DNA from: Pontibacter mangrovi
GTDB taxonomy: Bacteria > Bacteroidota > Bacteroidia > Cytophagales > Hymenobacteraceae
Reading direction: 5' to 3'
Assembly (NCBI RefSeq): GCF_006385705.1
Contig: NZ_VFRQ01000001.1
Span: forward strand, 186,001-250,000
Length of the DNA stretch: 64,000 bases
Both the position numbers and the translations under genes were made by a program. Shown one piece after another: positions 1 to 7,946 of this stretch (positions within the stretch are counted from its first letter, which is position 1; each line of letters starts with the position of its first letter). The notes under the pieces are model-generated. The model made no database searches. It was given only the letters and a program-made list of their open reading frames with translations, and was not told the DNA's origin.

Positions 1-15
1 AAATAAAATTCACCC

Positions 16-2304
16 ATGATTAGCAAACGCATATTAACCTTTTTTGCAGCTGCTTTTCTGAGCATTGGTGCAAGCGTGGCCCGGCCCGATGAGGGCATGT
101 GGCTCCCAATGCTTCTGAAGCAGCTGAACGAGGCAGAAATGCAGCAGAAAGGCATGAAGCTGACGGCGGAAGACATCTATAGTGTCAACCAGTCAAGCCT
201 GAAAGATGCCATCGTATCGTTTGGCGGCTTCTGTACTGGCGAGATGATCTCCCCGGAAGGACTTCTCCTGACCAACCACCACTGCGGCTACGGCTCGGTG
301 CAGCAGCACAGCACCGTGGAAAACGACTACTTGACGGACGGCTTCTGGGCCAAGACCCGTGAGCAGGAGCTGCCAAACCCAGGCCTTACCGCTACCTTTA
401 TTGTGCGCATGGAAGACGTAACCCAGCAGATACTGGCGGGCACGGAGGGAGCTAAAACAGAAGCTGACCGCGAGGCCACTATCCAGCGCAACATTTCTAA
501 AGTTAGCAAAGCTGCCACCAACGGTACCCACTATGATGCCGTGATTCGCCCCTTCTTCTATGGCAATGAGTACTACATGTATATTACCGAGACCTTTAAG
601 GATGTGCGCCTGGTAGGGGCTCCCCCTTCGTCTATCGGTAAGTTCGGCGGCGACACCGACAACTGGATGTGGCCACGCCATACCGGCGATTTCTCGCTGT
701 TCCGCGTCTATGCCGGTCCAAACAACGAGCCGGCCGAGTATTCGCCGGAGAACAAGCCTTACAAGCCTAAGCACCACCTGCCTATCTCGCTGAGCGGCGT
801 AGAAGAAGGCGACTTTACGATGGTTTTCGGTTTTCCGGGCCGCACCAACGAGTACCTGACCTCGCAGGCGGTAAAGGAAATTTACGAGGTATCGAACCCA
901 CACAAGATCAACATCCGCGAAACGAAGCTGAACATCCTGGACAAAGACATGAAAGCCTCTGACGAGGTACGCATCAAGTATGCCGCCAAGTATGCCAGCA
1001 TCGCCAACGCCTGGAAAAAGTGGATCGGCGAAAACCGCGGCATCCGAAAGGCCAACGCCATTGAGGAAAAGCAGAACCTGGAGCGCCTGTTTACGCAGTG
1101 GGTGTCCGCTGACGCGGCGCGCCAGCAAAAATATGGTAACCTGATGGCAGAGTTCGACAAGAACTACAAGGCGCTGGATGGCATCACGATTTCCAGGGAT
1201 TACATAAACGAGGCTGCCTTTGGCGTGGAGATCGTGCGGCTGGCCAACAACTTTACCACCCTGCAGCGCCTGCTGGAGCAGAAAGCCCCGCAGAGCGATA
1301 TTGACGCGCAGGTTGCCAAACTGGAAGCTTATGCGACAGACTATTTTAAGGACTACAATGCCCCGTCTGATAAAAAAGTATTTGCCGCCTTGCTGAGCCT
1401 ATACTACAACAACATCGATAAGGAAATGCACCCGGAGGTGTTTAAGATGGTGCGCAGCAAGTATAAAGGCGACTTTACAAAGTATGCGGACGATGTTTTC
1501 GAAAAATCTGCCTTTGCCTCTGCAGCAGGCGTGAAAGAGGTATTAGCTGATGCCCGAAAAGGCAAAGACGCGATCAAGAAAGATCCGGCTTTTGAGCTGG
1601 CCTCCAGCGTTGCCGATTACTACCGCGAAAACATTATGCCGACCTATACGGAGGTGAACGATAACCTGAGCCTGCTCTACCGCAAGTACATGGCCGGCCT
1701 GCGTGAGATGCAGCAGGACAAGACTTTCTACCCGGACGCTAACTCTACACTGCGGGTGGCCTATGGCATTGTGGAGCCTTATGAACCGGTAGACGGCATA
1801 AAGTATAAATACTATACTACCCTGGAGGGAGTGATGGAGAAAGCGGCGTCGGGCATTGCCGAAGACTACGCCATACCCGCCAAACTGCGCGAGCTGTATG
1901 AGAAAAAGGATTATGGCCGCTACGGCATGAACGGTGAGATGCCGGTGGGCTTCATTGCCTCTAACCACACCACCGGCGGCAATTCTGGCTCTCCTATCAT
2001 CAACGCAAACGGCCAGCTCATCGGCATTAACTTCGACCGCAACTGGGAAGGCACCATGAGCGACATCGTATACAACCCTGACCAGGTGCGCAATATTTCG
2101 GTGGATGCCCGCTATGTGCTGTTTATCATTGATAAATTTGCCGGTGCCGGCCACCTGGTGGAGGAAATGACGCTGGTAACAGACGATACTTCGGGTCTGC
2201 CGCAGGTTGACGCCCGCCGCCAGGACAGCGACAAAAAATCAAAGAAAGACAAGAAGAAAAAGCGCAAGGATAAGAAGAAGAAAAAAGAGAAAGCAGAAGC
2301 CTAA
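16..2304 (+). CDS. S46 family dipeptidyl peptidase, DPP11-like
   Basis: Serine exopeptidase of family S46 that removes dipeptides from peptide N-termini in the periplasm. A signal peptide (residues 1-22) precedes the chymotrypsin-like domain. The catalytic triad is visible as His88 in TNHHCGYG, Asp225 in RHTGDFSLFR and Ser657 in GGNSGSP; 762 residues is close to the usual length of about 720. The residue 18 positions after the catalytic Ser is Arg675. From memory, P. gingivalis DPP11 has Arg673 18 residues after Ser655 and uses it to bind acidic P1 side chains, whereas DPP7 has Gly, so Asp/Glu specificity is inferred. The C-terminus ends in a tail of about 25 residues that is almost all Lys, Arg and Asp, atypical for the family. 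A terminator follows at once, so the gene is probably monocistronic. The ATG at 16 directly precedes the signal peptide; the promoter lies outside the window. Confidence 0.93.
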   Translation: MISKRILTFFAAAFLSIGASVARPDEGMWLPMLLKQLNEAEMQQKGMKLTAEDIYSVNQSSLKDAIVSFGGFCTGEMISPEGLLLTNHHCGYGSVQQHSTVENDYLTDGFWAKTREQELPNPGLTATFIVRMEDVTQQILAGTEGAKTEADREATIQRNISKVSKAATNGTHYDAVIRPFFYGNEYYMYITETFKDVRLVGAPPSSIGKFGGDTDNWMWPRHTGDFSLFRVYAGPNNEPAEYSPENKPYKPKHHLPISLSGVEEGDFTMVFGFPGRTNEYLTSQAVKEIYEVSNPHKINIRETKLNILDKDMKASDEVRIKYAAKYASIANAWKKWIGENRGIRKANAIEEKQNLERLFTQWVSADAARQQKYGNLMAEFDKNYKALDGITISRDYINEAAFGVEIVRLANNFTTLQRLLEQKAPQSDIDAQVAKLEAYATDYFKDYNAPSDKKVFAALLSLYYNNIDKEMHPEVFKMVRSKYKGDFTKYADDVFEKSAFASAAGVKEVLADARKGKDAIKKDPAFELASSVADYYRENIMPTYTEVNDNLSLLYRKYMAGLREMQQDKTFYPDANSTLRVAYGIVEPYEPVDGIKYKYYTTLEGVMEKAASGIAEDYAIPAKLRELYEKKDYGRYGMNGEMPVGFIASNHTTGGNSGSPIINANGQLIGINFDRNWEGTMSDIVYNPDQVRNISVDARYVLFIIDKFAGAGHLVEEMTLVTDDTSGLPQVDARRQDSDKKSKKDKKKKRKDKKKKKEKAEA

Positions 2305-2324
2305 TCTTTTTATTCATAAGTATA

Positions 2325-2356
2325 AAATCCCCGCCCGAGCTTTCGGGTGGGGATTT
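2325..2356 (+). terminator. Rho-independent terminator after the S46 peptidase gene
   Basis: A 13-bp stem (AAATCCCCGCCCG pairing with CGGGTGGGGATTT, one G-U) with a 5-nt loop is followed by TTGATTTT. It separates the S46 gene from the hydrolase and argues against any hydrolase start upstream of it. Confidence 0.85.
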
Positions 2357-2413
2357 TTGATTTTAGCCGCCACAGCTGTTATCTTCATACTTTGTTTTTG
2401 CACTTATAGCACC

Positions 2414-3217
2414 ATGCCTGACTCACAAATTTCTGTTAAAGAAGAGGTCGTACTTTTAGACGGGGCAACACTGCAGCTGAAATGGTTTTACTCTGAGCCC
2501 CAGCCTGCCCAAGACAAGCCCATACTTGTTTTCCTGCACGACTCGCTCGGCTGCATCAAGCTGTGGCGTGATTTTCCGGAGAGGCTGGCGCAGGCCACCG
2601 GCGCTACCACTCTGGTGTACGACAGGGAAGGGTACGGCCAGTCATCAGCATTCAGAAGCACTAACAGAGAGCAGGATTACCTGGAGCGCGAGGCGGATGT
2701 GTTGGAGCAGCTACTGGCGAAGCTGCAGGTGAATAAGGCCATACTTTTCGGCCACTCCGACGGCGGCAGCATTGCCCTGATGGCCGCTGCCAAGTATAAA
2801 AGCAGGATAGCTGGGGTTATAGCCGAGGGTGCCCATGTGTTTGTAGAAGGCCTTACACTGGCTGGCATCCGAACGGCCGTGCATGATTTCCGGAACACAG
2901 ACTTGCCGCAGAGGCTGCACAAGTACCATGGCGCAAAAACCGATCAGGTTTTCAGCGCCTGGTCCGACACCTGGCTCTCGCCGCACTTTCGCAGCTGGAA
3001 CATTGAGCACTTCCTGCCCGCCATTCACTGCCCGGTGCTGGTAGTGCAGGGAGAGGCAGATGAATACGGGACGCTTGCTCAGGTAAAGGCTATTGTTGGA
3101 CAGGTGCAGGGGCCTTCGCAGCAGCTTATTATTCCGGGAATAGGCCACACGCCGCACCGCCAGGCACGTGAACTGGTGCTGCAAAAAGCATCGGCCTTCA
3201 TAGCTGCCATACCTTAG
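2414..3217 (+). CDS. alpha/beta hydrolase
   Basis: Alpha/beta-hydrolase-fold protein of 267 residues, probably cytoplasmic; the substrate is unknown. The oxyanion region is in VFLHDSLG, the nucleophile elbow is GHSDGGS (Ser), the acid is the Asp of QGEADEYGT and the catalytic His is in GIGHTPH. The sequence resembles the generic BioH/MenH-like hydrolases. The frame stays open upstream to 2207, but that stretch overlaps the lysine-rich end of the S46 gene and the terminator hairpin, so the ATG at 2414 is chosen. It could be an esterase, a lactonase or a C-C hydrolase; the sequence does not decide between these. Confidence 0.82.
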   Translation: MPDSQISVKEEVVLLDGATLQLKWFYSEPQPAQDKPILVFLHDSLGCIKLWRDFPERLAQATGATTLVYDREGYGQSSAFRSTNREQDYLEREADVLEQLLAKLQVNKAILFGHSDGGSIALMAAAKYKSRIAGVIAEGAHVFVEGLTLAGIRTAVHDFRNTDLPQRLHKYHGAKTDQVFSAWSDTWLSPHFRSWNIEHFLPAIHCPVLVVQGEADEYGTLAQVKAIVGQVQGPSQQLIIPGIGHTPHRQARELVLQKASAFIAAIP

Positions 3218-3324
3218 GGCGCTGTACGTTCAGCTGAATATTGAATTAAAATCGCTATATTGAAGTGGCTGAAAAACTGTTCTGCCTCTTTTTTGATTTC
3301 TAACCTTAAGGATTCATCCCTTCT

Positions 3325-4509
3325 ATGAAAAAGCAATCAAAGTTTCTACATATCAGTGCAGCGCTTGCCTTAGGCTTGCTGAGCCATACGTTATCTGCCC
3401 AGGATTACCGGCAGGTGCACGAGAAGGCCATACTTGTTGACACACATAATGACGTGCTGATTGCCGTGATGGAGGGGAAAGACCTGAGCCAAGACCTGAG
3501 CGGGCAAACGCACTCTGACCTCGACCGCTTTAAAGAGGGAGGCGTAGATGCGCAGTTCTTCTCTGTCTGGAGCGATAAAACCGGCACCTTCAAGTATGCA
3601 AACCAGCAGATCGACTCTCTGGAGGCTATTGTAAAGCGCCACCCCGACAAGCTGATGATGGCCTATAACGTGGCCGATATTCAGCGGGCAGTGGACGAAG
3701 GTAAAATGGCGGCCCTGATTGGCGTGGAAGGCGGCCACATGATTGAGAACGACCTGGGTAAGCTGGAGCAGCTGTATAACCGCGGCGCCCGTTACCTCAC
3801 CCTCACCTGGAACAACTCCACCCCCTGGGCTAGCTCTGCCATGGACGAGACATCGGGAAAAATGAAAGCTTCCAAAAAGGGACTTAACAAGTTTGGCAGG
3901 CAGGTGGTGCAACGCATGAACGAGCTGGGCATGATGGTAGACGTGAGCCATGTGGGCGAGAAGACGTTCTGGGATGTAATAGCGGTGACGAACAAGCCGG
4001 TACTGGTATCGCATAGCTGTGTGCACCACATTAACCCTGTGTTCCGCAACCTGACGGACGAACAGATTAAAGCCGTGGCAAAAAACGGAGGTGTGATCCA
4101 ACTGAACTTCTTTTCGGGCTTTTTAGACCCAAAATTTGAGACACGCGTGGCGAATTTCCAGAAGGCGCATAAAACCGAAACAGACTCACTGAAAGCAAAA
4201 GGCTGGAAAAATGAGGCCGTGATGGACTATCTGGCGGAAACATACCCTGCCGACGTGCAGAACCTGCGCCCTCCTCTGTCCTTGCTCCTCGACCACCTGG
4301 ACTACATCGTGAAACTGGTTGGCGTGGACTACGTGGGCCTGGGCTCAGACTTCGATGGGATTTCCTCTGCTCCGCAGCAACTGGACGGTGTGGAAGACTT
4401 TCCACTGATCACGAAAGAGCTGCTGGCAAGAGGCTACTCGGAAGCCGAGGTTGATAAAATACTGGGCGGCAACTTCCTGCGCGTGTTTAAGGCAAACACC
4501 GGCGAGTAA
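3325..4509 (+). CDS. M19 family membrane dipeptidase (renal dipeptidase-like)
   Basis: Zinc-dependent dipeptidase of the amidohydrolase fold, 394 residues. A signal peptide (MKKQ... with cleavage near LSAQD, about residue 25) places it in the periplasm or cell envelope. Visible metal-site elements are His41 and Asp43 in VDTHNDVL, the Glu in GVEGGH, the His residues in VSHSCVHHINP and the Asp in GLGSDFDG. Family members hydrolyse dipeptides, often with D- or dehydro-residues at the second position. It sits two genes downstream of the S46 dipeptidyl peptidase, so the two could act in sequence (dipeptide release, then cleavage), although they are separated by a terminator and another gene. Two hairpin terminators follow. 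Confidence 0.93.
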   Translation: MKKQSKFLHISAALALGLLSHTLSAQDYRQVHEKAILVDTHNDVLIAVMEGKDLSQDLSGQTHSDLDRFKEGGVDAQFFSVWSDKTGTFKYANQQIDSLEAIVKRHPDKLMMAYNVADIQRAVDEGKMAALIGVEGGHMIENDLGKLEQLYNRGARYLTLTWNNSTPWASSAMDETSGKMKASKKGLNKFGRQVVQRMNELGMMVDVSHVGEKTFWDVIAVTNKPVLVSHSCVHHINPVFRNLTDEQIKAVAKNGGVIQLNFFSGFLDPKFETRVANFQKAHKTETDSLKAKGWKNEAVMDYLAETYPADVQNLRPPLSLLLDHLDYIVKLVGVDYVGLGSDFDGISSAPQQLDGVEDFPLITKELLARGYSEAEVDKILGGNFLRVFKANTGE

Positions 4510-4543
4510 AGCTGCGGCATTTTTCCGAGAGAGTATAAAAACA

Positions 4544-4576
4544 ACAAGGGTAACATCCGTCTGATGTTACCCTTGT
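4544..4576 (-). terminator. hairpin terminator at the end of the DEAD-box gene
   Basis: Perfect 14-bp stem (ACAAGGGTAACATC / GATGTTACCCTTGT) with a 5-nt loop. On the minus strand it is followed by TGTTTTTAT, so it fits as a second terminator of the helicase gene; it may also stop plus-strand transcription. Confidence 0.7.
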
Positions 4577-4683
4577 ATAGTCTAACTGCGTTAGCAGTCA
4601 GCTTAATCTTCCAACCTTTTTATGATACCCTCTTTAACGGGGGCTGCATTGTAAGGTTATACTTTTCTGAAAAAAATAAATCA

Positions 4684-4712
4684 AAAAGGCCGACGTTTCA
4701 AGTCGGCCTTTT
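4684..4712. terminator. bidirectional Rho-independent terminator
   Basis: Perfect 11-bp stem AAAAGGCCGAC / GTCGGCCTTTT with a 7-nt loop. The A-tract and T-tract make it work in both directions between the convergent dipeptidase and helicase genes. Confidence 0.85.
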
Positions 4713-4798
4713 CTTCAAGCTCGGAAGTTTAACACTTCTTGCGCTGATTACATTTATTTATACGTGCGGTAAAACGCTGTGTTTCAGCAATAGTAAGA

Positions 4799-6622
4799 TT
4801 AAAATCTTCTTTTACGGAAACCGCCGCCTCCGCCTCTTCTATCGCCTCCACGGTCACGGTCGCCGCCACCACGACGGTCTCTGAAACCACCGCGATCACC
4901 GCCGAAACCTCCACGGTCGCCACCTCTGTCACGATCGCCACGGAAACCGCCACCGCCTCTGCGGCCGCCTCTGTCTCCTCCGCGCTCACCGCCAAAGCCA
5001 AAGTCTTCGCCGCCCTCTTTCGGGCCTGAGCCTTTCTTCTGCGACTTCTCCACGATCACCATACGGCCATCATACTCTACGCGTCCGATGTTCTGTACAA
5101 TCTCAGCGGTATACTCCGTTGGCACTTCCACAAAGCTGAACTTGTCGTACAGGTCGATGTCACCTACACGCCCTTCCGGAATGCTGGAGTTTTGGGCCAG
5201 CAGGTCGATCAGGTCGCGCGGGTGCACGCGGTCTTTCTTGCCGATGGTGATGAACAGGCGGTCCATACCTTCTTTGGCTGCACTCAGGCCTTTTTCAGCC
5301 TCAGCGCCTTTCTCCTTCACCTTCTGCTCCTTCAGGCTCATTTTCAGCAGCGCTGCGGCAAGATCCAATGGAGTATAACCTTCTGTCTCGTTCACAAAAC
5401 GCTCGATGCGCGCCACGTGCTTGGCCAGATGGCCTTTCTCCAGCACTTCCTTCACTTTATCAAAGAAAATGTTGGTACGGATCTCGTTCACGTCTTCCAG
5501 CGACGGCACCTGCTGCAGCACGATCTTCGCCTTAGTATAGCGCATGATGTCTTTCAGCTTGTACCCGTCTGAGCGGCCTCCTACAAACGAGAAAGCTTTG
5601 CCAGACTTACCGGCACGGCCTGTACGGCCAATGCGGTGCACATAAGACTCTTCGTCCTGCGGCAGATCGTAGTTAAACACCGCCTCAACGTTCTCCACAT
5701 CAAGGCCGCGGGCAGCCACGTCCGTAGCTACCAGAATCTCCAGCGTACCGTTGCGGAACTTGTTCATCACGGCAGAGCGCTGGTTCTGGTTCATGTCACC
5801 GTGCAAGCCATCCGAGAAATAGCCGCGTGCCTGCAGGCCGCTTACCAGGTCATCCACCATACGCTTCGTGTTACAGAAGATGATCACCGACTTCATGTTG
5901 TACATGTCCAGCAGGCGGGAAAGTACTTCCTGCTTGGCGCTGTTGCGTACTTCAAAGTATGACTGGTCAATGTTGGTTACGGTCAGCTCCTGGTGCACCA
6001 CCTTCACGATAACCGGGTCTGTCTGGTAACGCTTGGTCATCTCCATGATCGGCTTGGACATAGTGGCCGAGAAGAAGATGGTCTGGCGTTCCTCCGGGAT
6101 GCGCTCCAGTACATACTCAATGTCCTCGCGGAAGCCCATGTCCAGCATTTCGTCCGCCTCGTCAAGAATGATCTTCTTCACGCCGTCCAGCACCAGGGTG
6201 CCACGGTTAATGTGGTCCATCACGCGGCCCGGCGTACCGATAACTATTTGAACGCCTTGCTTCAGGGCGCGCAGCTGGCGGTCGTAGCTTTGGCCACCGT
6301 AAATAGGAACCACGCTGATGCCTTGCTTATACTTGGCAAGTTTCTGGATCTCTCCGGATACCTGAATGGCCAGCTCACGCGTCGGGCACAGGATAAGCGC
6401 CTGCACACTTCGGTCATTCGGGTCGATCGTTTCAATGGTTGGGATGCCGAAAGCGGCGGTTTTGCCAGTGCCGGTCTGGGCCTGGCCAATAATGTCTTTT
6501 CCTTCTAAAACAACCGGAATTGCCTGTGTCTGGATTGGGGAGGCTTCTTCGAAACCCATGTCAGCGATGGCACGCTGTACTTCCGGCGAAAGCGGAAGCT
6601 CTTCAAATCTGATTTTGTTCAT
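4799..6622 (-). CDS. deaD: DEAD-box ATP-dependent RNA helicase, DeaD/CsdA-like, with RGG tail
   Basis: Cytoplasmic RNA-remodelling ATPase of 607 residues. The helicase core shows the Q motif region, motif I AQTGTGKT (residues 48-55), motif II DEAD (154-157), motif III SAT and motif VI HRIGRTGR. The C-terminal half carries a DbpA/CsdA-type RNA-binding region (around 460-525), then a low-complexity tail of about 75 residues built of RGG, GGDR and GGFR repeats, which suggests nonspecific RNA binding or condensate formation. DeaD-type helicases act in ribosome assembly and mRNA turnover and are often cold-induced. A strong -7 box lies about 145 bp upstream of the ATG, giving a leader of roughly 135 nt, which is compatible with post-transcriptional cold control. 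The gene stands alone between terminators and a long spacer. Confidence 0.93.
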   Translation of the reverse strand: MNKIRFEELPLSPEVQRAIADMGFEEASPIQTQAIPVVLEGKDIIGQAQTGTGKTAAFGIPTIETIDPNDRSVQALILCPTRELAIQVSGEIQKLAKYKQGISVVPIYGGQSYDRQLRALKQGVQIVIGTPGRVMDHINRGTLVLDGVKKIILDEADEMLDMGFREDIEYVLERIPEERQTIFFSATMSKPIMEMTKRYQTDPVIVKVVHQELTVTNIDQSYFEVRNSAKQEVLSRLLDMYNMKSVIIFCNTKRMVDDLVSGLQARGYFSDGLHGDMNQNQRSAVMNKFRNGTLEILVATDVAARGLDVENVEAVFNYDLPQDEESYVHRIGRTGRAGKSGKAFSFVGGRSDGYKLKDIMRYTKAKIVLQQVPSLEDVNEIRTNIFFDKVKEVLEKGHLAKHVARIERFVNETEGYTPLDLAAALLKMSLKEQKVKEKGAEAEKGLSAAKEGMDRLFITIGKKDRVHPRDLIDLLAQNSSIPEGRVGDIDLYDKFSFVEVPTEYTAEIVQNIGRVEYDGRMVIVEKSQKKGSGPKEGGEDFGFGGERGGDRGGRRGGGGFRGDRDRGGDRGGFGGDRGGFRDRRGGGDRDRGGDRRGGGGGFRKRRF

Positions 6623-7273
6623 CTAACTTTTTATAACTGTACATCTGGAGGCAGCCTGCAAATCAACCATTCTCTTCTTTTAGGGAGAGCGACAATAAAA
6701 ACAACTAAGTAGCCAACAGTGTAGTAACCAGTTATCTGCGAATCAGACTGTTCCAAATTCGCTGCAAAGGTAGTCATTCTTAAACGGATTTGCTATTTTA
6801 TTTTTGAAGGAGACATTTAACGGCATTTTGCACCTGGTTTAGAATTATTTACCCCAGAAAACCGACTTTGGCAATTTATTATATTATAAATGTGTATACT
6901 TAAATTTATGTTGTATATTACCGTATGAGTTAAATTTTTTATTGGATACAGATAACTTTTTAAAACCTACACCCGTAATAGAAATATATTTACATTAAAA
7001 ATTAACCAGTTCGCCATAGTTTATACTATAAAGTGAATTGTTTTAACCTTTTAGGCGTAATAGACTTGCATTGGCAATGCTTTTAGCGATTGAATAATTG
7101 CTTTAGATGTAATATTGTTATAGGTAATTGCACTAACTCCCATTAAATTTACTACTTAGGCTATGAAATGCGGCACTTTGGCAGCCAGGAAACTGTTTGG
7201 CGCCAGGGGCACCTTACACTTATTTTTAACTAATGAATCGTTCATGTTCTTACACCTTTAACCAGCTATCATT
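6623..7273. other. 651-bp AT-rich spacer between divergent genes
   Basis: No plausible coding sequence. The left part holds the long helicase leader and its -7 box. The middle (about 6790-7060) is very AT-rich. A small hairpin (GCATT GGC AATGC, 7068-7080) is followed by TTTT. Near 7190-7222 two similar stretches (TTTGGCAGCCAGG and TTTGGCGCCAGG) repeat. I cannot identify a promoter for the gene at 7274. Confidence 0.6.
6765..6772 (-). promoter_or_regulatory. Bacteroidota -7 box for the DEAD-box helicase
   Basis: The minus strand reads TACCTTTGCAGC, an exact match to the Bacteroidota -7 element TAnnTTTG. Transcription would begin near 6757. I see no clear TTG -33 element at the expected distance. 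Confidence 0.55.
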
Positions 7274-7813
7274 ATGCTACATTTCTCCAAAATTTCTACA
7301 AAAGGCAAGGATTTTAATCTAATTGCATCGGGGGCTCTCGCCTTCAAAATCCACAACAAGATCCTGAAAGACGAGACCTTTCATAAGGATGCCAAAATCA
7401 GCCGAAACATGCTGCTGGGAGGCGCTCCTGCAAAGGCGATCAACGCTAATCGCCGAAACGTGTTTTTTGTTATTCTTTCTGATGTAGACCGGACAAATGT
7501 ACAGGCCTTATGCAAGCTGATTGACGAAGAAAGAGCCAAAGGTAGTTATGCCGTGTGTGAGGTGATTCCGCTTTATTACAACGACTTGTCGTTTAAAGCG
7601 CTGAAAAACCTGCGCCAAAGTTTTGATGAGGTAATTGAACTGAACAAGTTTAACCTGGGCAGCAGCAAAGCGTTGATGAGCGCCGAGCAGCAGCGCTGCC
7701 TGATCACAGACTACTCTCTGTCGATGGCCCGTATTATGTACCATGTGTGCGTTAAGGATTTTGCCCCGCTTGTTGCCCCGGAACCAAAAGGAGAACTGGT
7801 GTACGCCGGTTAG
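7274..7813 (+). CDS. conserved-looking hypothetical protein
   Basis: Protein of 179 residues that I do not recognise. It has no signal peptide or membrane segment and looks cytoplasmic, with alternating charged and hydrophobic stretches and no obvious catalytic motif. The C-terminal half (from about residue 95) contains LCKLIDEERAKG and YNDLSFKALKNLRQ, consistent with an alpha/beta domain. Codon use matches its neighbours and a clean terminator follows, so it is probably a real single-gene unit. The ATG at 7274 is the first in frame after a long non-coding spacer. Confidence 0.75.
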   Translation: MLHFSKISTKGKDFNLIASGALAFKIHNKILKDETFHKDAKISRNMLLGGAPAKAINANRRNVFFVILSDVDRTNVQALCKLIDEERAKGSYAVCEVIPLYYNDLSFKALKNLRQSFDEVIELNKFNLGSSKALMSAEQQRCLITDYSLSMARIMYHVCVKDFAPLVAPEPKGELVYAG

Positions 7814-7837
7814 GCAACCATAACGCGATAGTTATAG

Positions 7838-7865
7838 CAGCCTCTGCCAATATTGGTGGAGGCTG
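7838..7865 (+). terminator. Rho-independent terminator after the 7274 gene
   Basis: 11-bp stem CAGCCTCTGCC / GGTGGAGGCTG (two G-U pairs) with a 6-nt loop, followed by TTTTATTT. Confidence 0.8.
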
Positions 7866-7895
7866 TTTTATTTGCTAATAATTTTAGCTTAAGGC

Positions 7896-7927
7896 TTGGT
7901 TCATGAGCTGGCAAAGCTGTATCTTTA
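7896..7927 (+). promoter_or_regulatory. candidate promoter of addA
   Basis: TTG (7896-7898), a 21-nt spacer, then TATCTTTA (7920-7927), one base off TAnnTTTG. A start near 7934 would leave a leader of about 13 nt before the ATG at 7947. Confidence 0.4.
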
Positions 7928-7946
7928 AAGTATAGATACCACTGCG

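Noticed and set aside
193..1128. Long open frame on the minus strand inside the S46 gene (and similar ones at 8919-9605, 12438-13037, 13650-14288, 46706-47329)
   Set aside because: Antisense frames of GC-rich genes stay open by codon bias; the encoded strings show no domain and the sense genes have clear motifs.
2207..2413. Upstream extension of the hydrolase
   Set aside because: It overlaps the lysine-rich end of the S46 gene in another frame and reads through a terminator hairpin.
4564..4884. Small plus-strand ORF between the dipeptidase and helicase
   Set aside because: It is made of two terminator hairpins and the antisense of the helicase's glycine-rich tail.
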